Positions 26,814 to 33,906 of a stretch of DNA of 33,906 bases are shown in pieces. Source of the DNA: an uncultured Colwellia sp. (GTDB taxonomy: Bacteria; Pseudomonadota; Gammaproteobacteria; Enterobacterales; Alteromonadaceae). The notes under the pieces are model-generated. The model searched no databases. It saw only the letters and a list, made by a program, of their open reading frames with translations, and had not been told where the DNA came from. The number at the start of each line of letters is the position of its first letter. Position 1 is the stretch's first letter. Where the stretch lies: positions 1-33,906 of the forward strand of contig CAJWBY010000028.1 of NCBI GenBank assembly GCA_913020705.1. Reading direction: 5' to 3'. The translations under genes were made by a program, and so were the position numbers.

Positions 26814-27236
26814 TTATTCGTCGCCACTATTTCGTTGTTCAGGTAAATCGCTAAAATATTGAACAAACTCTACTTCAAAGCCATTAGGGTCGAGAAAATA
26901 TAAATTTGCCCGATGTGGATGCTCTGCTCCCTGTTTATGAACTTCAAAACCCGCTTTAGCTAATCTGTGTTTCATAGCCGTTAAGTTATTCGTAACAAAG
27001 GCAAAGTGCGCTAAACCTACTTGATGACCACTCAAATCTCGATTTTCAGTAATACCGTCGTCATTAAATGTGAGGTATTGATAGTCATCACCAAAGTGTA
27101 GCCAATTACGTGCTACACCAGACCATTCTCCTTTGCCTTCACCTCTTACGTACCAATGTGGAAATGCCGCCTTATAAAAAATTAACGTTTTTGGAATGTC
27201 GTTTACGACTAAATTTAAGTGTTCAATGTGAAGCAT
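26814..27236 (-). CDS. VOC-fold (glyoxalase/dioxygenase superfamily) protein
   Basis: The 140-residue protein has two beta-alpha-beta-beta-beta modules. The start MLHIEHLNLVVNDIPKTLIFY, the middle HQVGLAHFAFVTNNL and the end LYFLDPNGFEVEFVQY are typical VOC motifs. H6, H77 and E123 fit the metal-binding triad, so a metal enzyme or a metal-dependent binding protein is likely. Glyoxalase, dioxygenase or resistance roles cannot be separated by sequence. AAGGA is 5 nt before ATG. Its promoter is most likely the SoxR-controlled one at 27432-27462, giving a leader of about 190 nt that contains a 40-codon frame. That makes it a candidate member of the redox-cycling-compound response. The RND terminator faces its end. 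Confidence 0.85.
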   Translation of the reverse strand: MLHIEHLNLVVNDIPKTLIFYKAAFPHWYVRGEGKGEWSGVARNWLHFGDDYQYLTFNDDGITENRDLSGHQVGLAHFAFVTNNLTAMKHRLAKAGFEVHKQGAEHPHRANLYFLDPNGFEVEFVQYFSDLPEQRNSGDE

Positions 27237-27275
27237 AAGTATCCTTATTATATATTTACAGGTGAAGCAGTGAAA

Positions 27276-27398
27276 TTATTTTACTTGCATTGTGGTGTTA
27301 AAAACTTGCAAAAAAGTTGATAGAAATGATGCTTTATTTTTTAGATCGTTAGTTTTATTTCTAGTTTGCTCTTCAGAACTTGTTTGAATATATTTCAT
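27276..27398 (-). CDS. Possible 40-residue small protein in the leader of the VOC transcript
   Basis: An ATG-led frame of 40 codons begins MKYIQTSSEEQTRNKTND and ends in a hydrophobic-amphipathic helix-like part, SFLSTFLQVFNTTMQVK. It starts about 27 nt after the predicted SoxR-driven transcript start, and only a weak AGG lies 10 nt before its ATG. It could be a genuine small protein, an upstream regulatory frame, or chance in AT-rich sequence. No family is recognised. Position is the only real support. Confidence 0.35.
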   Translation of the reverse strand: MKYIQTSSEEQTRNKTNDLKNKASFLSTFLQVFNTTMQVK

Positions 27399-27431
27399 GT
27401 TGGTCACGCCTAATTGATTGAAAGTGACACC

Positions 27432-27462
27432 ACTATAAAACCTCAAGTTACCTTGAGGTAAA
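27432..27462 (-). promoter_or_regulatory. SoxR box within a soxS-type promoter directed at the VOC gene
   Basis: CCTCAAGTTACCTTGAGG (27441-27458) differs by one base from the perfectly palindromic E. coli soxS operator core. On the minus strand it is framed by -35 TTTACC and -10 TATAGT with a 19-bp spacer, the overlong spacing that MerR-family activators such as SoxR correct by DNA distortion. The plus strand lacks an equally good pair. Transcription should therefore run leftward, away from soxR, starting near 27425. Confidence 0.88.
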
Positions 27463-27523
27463 GCTTTATTTTTAATAAACTTATATTATTACTCTTATGT
27501 CAAAAATCTCAAGGAAATGAAAC

Positions 27524-27973
27524 ATGGCAGATGAAGCTAATTTAACCATAGGAAATGTCGCTAAGCGTTGTGGCGTCAAAGTATCTACTTTACATTTCTA
27601 TGAAGAAAAAAAACTGATACGTAGTTGGCGAAATCAAGGTAATCAACGCCGCTATAAAAAAGATGTACTGCGTCGTGTTTCGGTGATTAAAGCGGCACAA
27701 AAAGTCGGTTTGAGTTTGGCTGACATTAAAAGTGCTTTAGCGACCCTACCTAACAGTCGAACGCCTGACAAGGATGATTGGCAGGCATTATCTACTTCAT
27801 GGCGTGATGAATTAACCACCCGAATTAATTATTTGGAAAAATTGCGAGACTCATTAAATGGCTGTATCGGTTGTGGCTGTTTATCAATGAAGAATTGTCC
27901 GATATACAATGCAGACGATAAATTAGCAGTTGAAGGGTGTGGTGCTGTTCTTTTAGATAAAAAGCATGCGTGA
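27524..27973 (+). CDS. soxR: Redox-sensitive transcriptional activator SoxR
   Basis: SoxR is a MerR-family dimer whose [2Fe-2S] cluster is oxidised by redox-cycling compounds or superoxide, switching on target promoters. The 149 residues have the MerR HTH (TIGNVAKRCGVKVSTLHFYEEKKLI, about 8-32), a coiled dimerisation helix (about 85-112) and the cluster motif C114-x2-C117-x-C119-x5-C125, exactly the SoxR spacing. AAGGA lies 8 nt before the ATG. A near-perfect SoxR box is 66 bp upstream and drives the divergent VOC gene. No soxS gene is seen, which agrees with SoxR acting directly on effectors in bacteria outside the enterics. Confidence 0.97.
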   Translation: MADEANLTIGNVAKRCGVKVSTLHFYEEKKLIRSWRNQGNQRRYKKDVLRRVSVIKAAQKVGLSLADIKSALATLPNSRTPDKDDWQALSTSWRDELTTRINYLEKLRDSLNGCIGCGCLSMKNCPIYNADDKLAVEGCGAVLLDKKHA

Positions 27974-28126
27974 TTACGTATAATCTTGGAGACAGCTCTC
28001 AAATTAATAATCATTTTGTGCTGTATAGTATTCCCCGTTATTTATAACTTATCTCTTCTTTTGCCAATGCAATGCACAGGTAATGGCGAAAAACTCTTGA
28101 AGTGAGCTAGAGAGTAAAAGGATATG

Positions 28127-28197
28127 TGGCCAGATCTTTGTTCGTTACATTTAATGTAACCGAGCACTTATTAACAAAATAAGACAAGATCTGACCA
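28127..28197. repeat. Nested inverted repeat between soxR and the DUF885 gene
   Basis: Outer arms TGGCCAGATCTT and AAGATCTGACCA face each other with one mismatch. Between them lie two smaller hairpins: GTTACAT/ATGTAAC (28144-28160, 3-nt loop) and CTTATT/AATAAG (28167-28183, 5-nt loop). The folded form is a three-way junction. It sits between two convergent genes. It may be a repetitive extragenic element, a miniature mobile element or a structured RNA. It has no T tail. Confidence 0.5.
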
Positions 28198-28241
28198 GCT
28201 TCTAATCAATCGATTTTATGACTAAAAACGGACACCAACAA

Positions 28242-30101
28242 TTAACTTTGCTGAGATATCCATTCTCGAACTTTAACTTTAAGCACTTCCATTGGCACAG
28301 CGCCATCAATTAAAATTTCTCGGTGAAAAGCTTTAATATCAAATTTGTCACCTAATGTTTTCTCAGCTTCTGCTCGTAAAGCACTAATAATTTTCTGTCC
28401 AATTTTATAACCCAAGGCTTGACCTGGCCATGCGATATAGCGCTCCACCTCTGACACTACATCTGTATCCGCAAGCGATGAATTGTCCATCATATAAGTA
28501 ATTGCGCGTTGACGGCTCCAATTTTTTGAATGTAATCCGGTATCTACCACTAAACGCATCGCACGAAGCATTTCATCATTGAGACGCCCATAATATTGCA
28601 TTGGGTCAGTAAACATTCCCATCTCTTTACCAATAGATTCAGCATACAATGCCCAACCTTCAACAAAAGCATTGTTACCACCAAAGCGTCTGAAACTTGG
28701 CATATCTTCAATTTCTTGTTGAATGGATAATTGAAAATGATGGCCTGGGGCTGCTTCATGTATAGACAAAGTTTCCATACCATATTTTGGCTGCGCTTTT
28801 AAATTAAAGGTATTAACATAAAAAATTCCGGGACGAGAACCATCTGGTGTACCCGCCATATAAGAGGCTCCTGATGCTGATTCCGCGCGAAATGCTTCAA
28901 CGGCTCTTACTTCATAATCAGCCTTTGGCGCAATATCAAACATACTTGGTACTAATTTATTCACTTTTTCCTGCAGGTCACGGTAACCCTGTAATAAGGC
29001 TTCAGAATCTTTATAAAAGAATTTTTCGTCCGTTTGTACATGATTAAACCAATCGGCAAGCGAACCTTCAAAACCAACATCTGTCATCACTTGTTGCATT
29101 TCGGATCTAATGCGGGCTACTTCTGCTAACCCAAACTGATGAATTTCATCAGCCGTCATATCGGTTGTTGTTTGAGTTTTGATTGTATAGTTATACCAGT
29201 TCACACCATTGGGGAGTTCAGATAAACCAAAACTCGCACGCGCATGGTTTAAATAGTCATTGGCAATAAAATCATGAAGTTTCTTATAAGTCGGTACGAT
29301 ATCTTTTTCAATGGCTTTTGTATAAAGCTTTGTTAAACGGGCTTTATCTTCATCTGAAAAGTTCTCTGGTATATTATCAATGGGCTGAAAGAAAACGCTT
29401 TCTTTTGCCGTCTTTACAATATGATTCGATATTTGTGGTAAAACTTTTTCCATCAAGGCTTTAGGCTGAACAACCCGTTTTTCTATTCCTTGCTTCATAT
29501 TATCAACCGTTTGGTCAAGGATAATCACAGCACCAGCAATACGTTGAAGGAAATCATCATAATCTTTAACGGTTTTAAATGGTTGAAAACTTTTACCTGA
29601 GCCTAATTGAGCAAAGAAGCTAGCAATGTTACTCGATTGATTGATTGGAATTAATTCATCTGGAAATTGTTCGCCCTCCAGAGACTGCTCCGATTCATAA
29701 ATAAAGATATCATAACTAATTCGATCTTGACCTGACAGAAGGTTACGGTCGATTGATTTTATTTTTTCTAACCATTTAACCGTAAAATCGTGAGACTCTT
29801 TTCGATACTTTTCTGAAAAAAAGTTGGGTAACTGGTCATTAAAACGTGCATCACCAATTGCGGTTGCTTGAATCGGATTAAAGCTAAGACTTTGTTCAAA
29901 ATTATTACTGAACAGCTGCTTTAAATCTATTGCAGCTTGCTCAGGAGTTTCACTATTAGAAGGCTCTACTTTTTTAGCGTCTAAAGCAACTGGCGGATTA
30001 TCTGCATTATTATTGGGAGCATGCTTACTTGTGTTATTGTTGTCGCATCCCGCCATTAAAGAAGTAACCGCTAAGACCAAAAGCGTTGGTTTTAATTTCA
30101 T
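28242..30101 (-). CDS. DUF885 family lipoprotein, putative metallopeptidase
   Basis: The 619-residue protein begins with a lipoprotein signal (LLVLAVTSLMAGC) followed by an Asn/Ser-rich linker, so the body is tethered at the envelope. The DUF885 domain fills the rest: YDDFLQRIAGAV near 180, ASYMAGTPDGSRPGIFYVNTFNL near 410-432 and the motif HEAAPGHH at 448-455, where HExxxGHH-like residues and a later Glu (WALYAESIG) resemble zinc-peptidase ligands. The near-universal ending (RYIAWPGQALGYKIGQKII) is also present. Members are thought to be peptidases, but few have been tested. It appears monocistronic, convergent with soxR. Confidence 0.9.
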   Translation of the reverse strand: MKLKPTLLVLAVTSLMAGCDNNNTSKHAPNNNADNPPVALDAKKVEPSNSETPEQAAIDLKQLFSNNFEQSLSFNPIQATAIGDARFNDQLPNFFSEKYRKESHDFTVKWLEKIKSIDRNLLSGQDRISYDIFIYESEQSLEGEQFPDELIPINQSSNIASFFAQLGSGKSFQPFKTVKDYDDFLQRIAGAVIILDQTVDNMKQGIEKRVVQPKALMEKVLPQISNHIVKTAKESVFFQPIDNIPENFSDEDKARLTKLYTKAIEKDIVPTYKKLHDFIANDYLNHARASFGLSELPNGVNWYNYTIKTQTTTDMTADEIHQFGLAEVARIRSEMQQVMTDVGFEGSLADWFNHVQTDEKFFYKDSEALLQGYRDLQEKVNKLVPSMFDIAPKADYEVRAVEAFRAESASGASYMAGTPDGSRPGIFYVNTFNLKAQPKYGMETLSIHEAAPGHHFQLSIQQEIEDMPSFRRFGGNNAFVEGWALYAESIGKEMGMFTDPMQYYGRLNDEMLRAMRLVVDTGLHSKNWSRQRAITYMMDNSSLADTDVVSEVERYIAWPGQALGYKIGQKIISALRAEAEKTLGDKFDIKAFHREILIDGAVPMEVLKVKVREWISQQS

Positions 30102-30541
30102 AGTTCTGTCCGTAGTTTATATTAAAAATAATATTAAGCAGACTATCATAGAATATTACCGTCAAACAACTGAGCAACTAATGGTTGAAAGCCATTGGTG
30201 ATCGCATAACCTACCCTCTGTCAATTTGACTCGATGTTACTTGCTATTTACCCTCTATTTTCTACTTTGATTTTTGTCACATTGTTAGTTACAGGTTGTT
30301 CTTTAGGTTAAAAGCTAGCAAATTGCGGACGGTGGTGTCTTGCCTCAGAACGTTAACTATGCCACTAAAGATACACAGCAAAGTGCAAAGTTTGTTTTGT
30401 TAACGATAACTTAGATGCCAGCAGACATTTCATTAATTAGTTTTTCTTGCTACTTAAATCGACATTCTTACGGACAATTATATATATCTAATAGCGCACA
30501 AAACCAGCCATTAACTGGTTGGATTTTACAGTTGATTCAGA
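30102..30541. other. Intergenic region between the DUF885 and serine hydrolase genes
   Basis: This 440-bp stretch holds the DUF885 promoter at its left end and a weak hairpin at the right (AACCAG/CTGGTT, 30502-30520), followed on the minus strand by TTTTG, which may end the serine hydrolase transcript. A 24-codon plus-strand frame at 30234-30308 looks like a lipoprotein signal ending in LLVTGC, but stops two codons later. No other gene is seen. Confidence 0.45.
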
Positions 30542-32026
30542 TTAGATTTCTATAAGCTTTTTCAATTGTTCTTTAGCGTGTGTATTATCTGGTTTTAACT
30601 CAAGTACTTTTTTATAATGCTCGACTGCTTTTTGTGTATCACCTAACAACCAATAAGTTTCCGCCAAGCTATCATACGTATTGTAACTTAAGGGAAATAG
30701 ATAGGTATTTAATTTAAAAATGGCTAGCGCTTGTTTTTTCTTCTTTTGCGCAATCAGTTTATAACCCCAGGTATTTAATTCGCCCTCTTCAAGCTTTAAT
30801 TGGTCTGTCTTTTGCAACTCTTTTACAACCTGAGCAGCCTTTTCATATCCTTTTGACTCTAAAGACCTCCATAGTGTTTTTATGGCGGGAGGCAAACCAA
30901 AACCATTTTCCGCTTTCATTTGGGGAATATAAAAACCGGCAATTTCATCGATAAATAGTGATGGCAATGAGCCGGTTAGATTGGTCAGTACAGCAATAGA
31001 TAGTTTGTCTTGAGGATAAATAACTAAAGCTGAACGGTCACCACCGAGTGAAGCAGCTGCAGGGTGTTCTGCACGGTTTATCATTGGCCAACCTAAAGCA
31101 TATCCATTGACCAACTGGTTGAAACCTGCCGTATTACCATTGGTCAGTAAATTGGGCTGCCAAAGCTTTTCAAGACTATCGTTTTTGTCAAAGAGTTTGC
31201 CTGTTTGAAGCGCTATAGCCCACAGGGCTAATTCTTTAGCACTGCTAGTCATTCCGGCAGCGGTGCGTAAAGCTGGCGCAAAGTCCGCGGTGAGGTTGGT
31301 CAATTGACCTGTTTTCATATAGGTGTAAGCACGCGCTTGATTGGGTATAACAGCTTCAAAATGAGCAAAGCCGGCATCGGCGGTTTGTTTCATGCCGACC
31401 TTGACAAGCTGGTTTTTTGTAATAAATTCGGCGAAAGGCATTTCACTGAATTTATCAATTATTTTGCCCACTAAAACATAATTTGTCTGGTTGTACTTAA
31501 AGCGGGTATCGGGCTTAAAATCCATTGGTTTTTTCTGAACCAACGCCCACGCACTATCAAATCCCGGGCCGCCTATCAACTTGGCCCAATTGCCTAAAAT
31601 AGCGGGCAAACCGGAAGTATGACTCATGAGTTGCCTAATGGTTAAACTGCGCCAGGCTTCAGGCAAGTCTGTTAGGTATTCAGATATACCAACATCAAGT
31701 TTAAGTTTACCCTGCTCCACCAACTGCATAATGGCAACACCGGTAAATGCCTTGGTCATCGAGTTGATTGTAAATACCGTGTCATCGTCTACCGCAACAG
31801 CGTCTTGAATGTTAGCAAGTCCGTAACTGGCGGTTTTAACTATTTTTCCATTTTTGACAACAGCCAGTTGTAAACCGGGAATTTTTCTTTCGAGCATTTC
31901 AGCACGCAAAAAATCGTCTATTTCGTCGGCCAGTACCAAACTACTTTTTAGCCCCATTAATAGACTAAGTGAAAGTACACTCGCTTTCATAAATATTGCT
32001 GTATTATGACCAATTGTTCTGCTCAT
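30542..32026 (-). CDS. Exported serine hydrolase (beta-lactamase class C-like) with C-terminal TPR repeats
   Basis: The 494-residue protein has a long-n-region signal peptide (MKASVLSLSLLMGLKSSLVLA after 12 leading residues) and a penicillin-binding/class C-like domain. The nucleophile is S89 in SMTK (SxxK). The second motif, usually Y-x-N, appears as Y178-N-Q in YNQTNYVLVG, so Asn is replaced by Gln. The third is probably in AAASLGGDRSALVIYP. The last 90 residues contain TPR-type repeats (NTYDSLAETYWLLGDTQKAVEHYKKVLELKP). AAGGA lies 6 nt before the first ATG, supporting that start. Members include esterases, D-aminopeptidases and peptidoglycan hydrolases; beta-lactam resistance is not implied. 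The membrane-bound AraC gene is upstream on the same strand, 240 bp away. Confidence 0.9.
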   Translation of the reverse strand: MSRTIGHNTAIFMKASVLSLSLLMGLKSSLVLADEIDDFLRAEMLERKIPGLQLAVVKNGKIVKTASYGLANIQDAVAVDDDTVFTINSMTKAFTGVAIMQLVEQGKLKLDVGISEYLTDLPEAWRSLTIRQLMSHTSGLPAILGNWAKLIGGPGFDSAWALVQKKPMDFKPDTRFKYNQTNYVLVGKIIDKFSEMPFAEFITKNQLVKVGMKQTADAGFAHFEAVIPNQARAYTYMKTGQLTNLTADFAPALRTAAGMTSSAKELALWAIALQTGKLFDKNDSLEKLWQPNLLTNGNTAGFNQLVNGYALGWPMINRAEHPAAASLGGDRSALVIYPQDKLSIAVLTNLTGSLPSLFIDEIAGFYIPQMKAENGFGLPPAIKTLWRSLESKGYEKAAQVVKELQKTDQLKLEEGELNTWGYKLIAQKKKKQALAIFKLNTYLFPLSYNTYDSLAETYWLLGDTQKAVEHYKKVLELKPDNTHAKEQLKKLIEI

Positions 32027-32208
32027 TTTTTATCCTTTATATACTAAACATGAAACCCAATAGTAGATGTTTCCCTCCTAAATTAGTCATAAAGGGAATC
32101 GTTATTGGGCGATTGTTCTGCCATTAGTTAAATCGAAAAGACGCTAACATTGAAGGGGCATAATGGCGTAGTTCTATTAAGAATTCGACCGATTAAAAAA
32201 GTCGGACC

Positions 32209-32242
32209 TTTCATTTATATTGGGGTAGAGCGATAAATGAAA
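32209..32242 (-). terminator. Weak hairpin downstream of the membrane AraC gene
   Basis: A perfect 10-bp AT-rich stem (TTTCATTTAT with ATAAATGAAA) encloses a 14-nt loop just after the AraC gene stop. There is no T tail on the minus strand, so termination is uncertain. Confidence 0.35.
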
Positions 32243-32265
32243 ATTAATTCATTCTTCTTGATAAC

Positions 32266-33402
32266 TTATGAATGTAATTTTCGATATTGAGAAGGTGTCA
32301 TCAAAAGGTGCTTTTTAAAAGCGGTATTGAACGATGATTTTGAATTGAATCCAACTTCGTACAATATCTCTAATATCGTTTTTTGCTGTTGCTCATTGGC
32401 GATTAGCATTTCGGCCGCTAAATTTATTCGATACAAATTCACGAAATCAAAAAAATGTTGTCCAATGACTCTGTTGATAGTTAGTGAAAGTTCACTGCCA
32501 GGTAGGTTAATTAGTTTCGCCAAAGTATCTATGCTCAACGAGGGATCTAAAAAAGGTTTACTTTGCTGCATGTAGTCCCTTAATCGCAAAACAATCGCAT
32601 CATATTTTTCAGTTTCGATAACTCTAATCGTAGGATCACTTGTGTTTTCCTGGCTCGCAATCTTTTCATCAATAACTTCTATGGTTGAATTTACTCCGGT
32701 AAATAGGTTGGGTTTATGCAGAGCTTGCCACAATATCCAACAAATACTCAATAAAACGGAAGTAATCAATATTGTCAGCACTAACCTTTCATACTCATAA
32801 AAGTCGGAGAACCTAAAATACATTCTTCCTAAACCTATGATATAGCTCAGAGTAAACATGTATATCAGTTGGGTTAACCACGTTTTGTTTAATCTATCTG
32901 CATCAGAATAATTTTCAACAACAACTTTTCGATACCTTATCAAGTGTTTATAAATGACTAAAAGGTACAAGCCAAATTGTACAACAGTCATGAAATGAAT
33001 AAAGGTTAATTCAGGCACATCAGTGAAATTGTCATACCAAAGCTGTTTTGAGGCATTATTTACACTGAAAAAGTTGGGTATCATCACGAGGCAGGCAATG
33101 GCGTAAGGGATGGTGTGAACCAAGTGTTTAATTTTTAATGTAAAGTCATCATAAATAGCCGTTTTAACATAAAAGTATAAAGTAGGTCCCATAAACAGTG
33201 AAATATTAAACCTGAGCATATCTAGATTGAGATAAGCTCGGTAAAATTCGCTAAATATGACTTCACTAAGATCAATGACTACAATAAGTAAATAAGCCGC
33301 AAGTAGCTTATGACTTAAGCGGTTGCCAGTACTGAGACTACAAAGAAAGGTGGCCATTAATAAATGAGCAAAAAATACTACTAAAGAAATATTTTCAAAC
33401 AT
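32266..33402 (-). CDS. Membrane-bound AraC family regulator (seven-helix N terminus)
   Basis: The protein has 378 residues from the ATG. The N-terminal 230 residues hold about seven hydrophobic segments (for example LVVFFAHLLMATFLCSL, LLAAYLLIVVIDLSEVIF, IPYAIACLVMIPNFF, LTQLIYMFTLSYIIGLG, LVLTILITSVLLSICWILW). A charged linker and a C-terminal AraC HTH follow (LSIDTLAKLINLPGSELSLTINRVIG; ILEILYEVGFNSKSSFNTAFKKHLLMTPSQYRKL). Such proteins sense something at the inner membrane and bind DNA from it. The ATG has GGGAAG upstream at loose spacing; a TTG ten codons earlier is the alternative. It may control the serine hydrolase gene downstream on the same strand; this is inferred only from position. 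Confidence 0.9.
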   Translation of the reverse strand: MFENISLVVFFAHLLMATFLCSLSTGNRLSHKLLAAYLLIVVIDLSEVIFSEFYRAYLNLDMLRFNISLFMGPTLYFYVKTAIYDDFTLKIKHLVHTIPYAIACLVMIPNFFSVNNASKQLWYDNFTDVPELTFIHFMTVVQFGLYLLVIYKHLIRYRKVVVENYSDADRLNKTWLTQLIYMFTLSYIIGLGRMYFRFSDFYEYERLVLTILITSVLLSICWILWQALHKPNLFTGVNSTIEVIDEKIASQENTSDPTIRVIETEKYDAIVLRLRDYMQQSKPFLDPSLSIDTLAKLINLPGSELSLTINRVIGQHFFDFVNLYRINLAAEMLIANEQQQKTILEILYEVGFNSKSSFNTAFKKHLLMTPSQYRKLHS

Positions 33403-33906
33403 TAATACAATACTTCCCTGTTTTAAATGCAATCGGTGATTCGGCTATAAAAATTATATCGAAATTATCAACTGTTGCGGTGCCATGGATTATAACAACG
33501 TTGAGGTTATTTTACTTTTCTCAAGTTCGTCTATTATTTCATCACGAATAAAGTTAGTGGAAAAAACTATTCTAAATCCGCAGCCATTATACAGTTCGAT
33601 AGCTGGCATATAAAGCTGAAGTAAGCCCTTCTCATTATTCTAAATTTCCGCAAAGCGAGCAAGTTATTATCATTTTGTTCAGGCACAACGCGTTTATCGT
33701 TTTAAATAACCAAAACCCTATCAATGTTAATGAGTGCTTTGTCGGATCATTTGTCGTTAGATGAGAAAATGTTAACTATATTCGTATCTTTGTTAACATC
33801 GAATTAGTGATTATTAGAGACTTCTTCAGATAGCCAAATATAGTCATTCAACCTTAATTATCTATACTTAGATTGTTTAGGTTATGTGCATGTTGTTTAC
33901 GAATAT
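33403..33906. other. Right-hand intergenic stretch, AT-rich
   Basis: About 500 bp to the window edge with no convincing intact gene on either strand. The middle part holds a possible broken acetyltransferase remnant, listed separately. The last 200 bp show nothing beyond AT-rich, promoter-like sequence. Confidence 0.45.
33490..33692 (-). pseudogene. Possible remnant of a GNAT acetyltransferase
   Basis: A minus-strand frame without a start reads ...KGLLQLYMPAIELYNGCGF then RIVFSTNF, resembling the last part of GNAT acetyltransferases (AI.LYe..GF). Just upstream, in another frame, VVPEQNDNNLLALRKFRIM looks like a GNAT start. The middle domain with the acetyl-CoA motif is missing. The similarity is short and could be chance. 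Confidence 0.3.

Noticed and set aside
27224..27523. Rightward reading of the SoxR-box promoter toward soxR
   Set aside because: No matched -35/-10 pair with long spacer on the plus strand; the minus-strand pair fits the soxS layout much better. SoxR may still repress its own gene from this site.
30234..30308. 24-codon frame resembling a lipoprotein signal (ending LLVTGC)
   Set aside because: Stops two codons after the putative lipidation Cys, has no ribosome site, and is short enough to be chance; at most a remnant.

Overview
The window reads as ordinary chromosome of an AT-rich marine gammaproteobacterium, most likely order Alteromonadales near Colwellia/Thalassotalea. This placement is inferred from gene content and base composition, not from a database search. 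Markers are the rpmB-rpmG...mutM order, coaBC followed by slmA, a KdkA-type Kdo kinase, a SoxR regulator and a transporter-fused sensor kinase of the CrbS/MxtR type. I see no rRNA, tRNA, CRISPR array, insertion sequence or prophage.

Layout. 1-0.8 kb: kdkA (LPS core Kdo kinase). 0.8-5.3 kb, minus strand: a giant hybrid two-component regulator (periplasmic propeller, kinase, receiver, AraC domain) preceded by a gene for a small exported protein. 5.3-7.5 kb: a long AT-rich spacer, a shortened and degenerate fatty-acyl-AMP-ligase-like gene with its own promoter and terminator, and a convergent TetR regulator. 7.5-8.6 kb: coaD and a small lipoprotein gene. 8.6-11.4 kb, minus strand: rpmB-rpmG, a terminator, then a membrane-anchored unknown, an ATP-grasp enzyme and mutM. 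11.6-13.8 kb, minus strand: a small DNA-binding-like protein, a ParA-type ATPase, a PilZ protein and radC. 13.8-17.2 kb, plus strand: coaBC, slmA, pepD. 17.4-21.6 kb: a LuxR-type response regulator and a transporter-fused hybrid kinase, tail to tail. 21.7-26.8 kb: a TetR regulator with an RND efflux adaptor and pump. 26.8-28.0 kb: a VOC-fold enzyme and soxR, diverging from a shared region that holds a near-perfect SoxR box. 28.2-30.1 kb: a DUF885 metallopeptidase-like lipoprotein. 30.5-33.4 kb: a serine hydrolase with TPR repeats and a membrane-bound AraC regulator. The right edge holds a possible GNAT acetyltransferase remnant.

Housekeeping genes (CoA synthesis, ribosome, DNA repair, nucleoid occlusion) form conserved blocks. 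Sensory and accessory genes sit between them. The strongest non-coding signal is the SoxR box at 27441-27458. Its promoter geometry matches the classical soxS promoter and points leftward, away from soxR, into a 40-codon open frame and the VOC gene. Other signals are a palindrome inside the promoter of the truncated ligase gene, paired TTCGAA motifs one helical turn apart at the TetR/RND promoter, and a nested inverted repeat between soxR and the DUF885 gene. No complete undescribed defence or biosynthetic system is apparent. The best candidates for new biology are the SoxR-VOC unit, the ligase fragment, and the ParA/ribbon-helix-helix pair.
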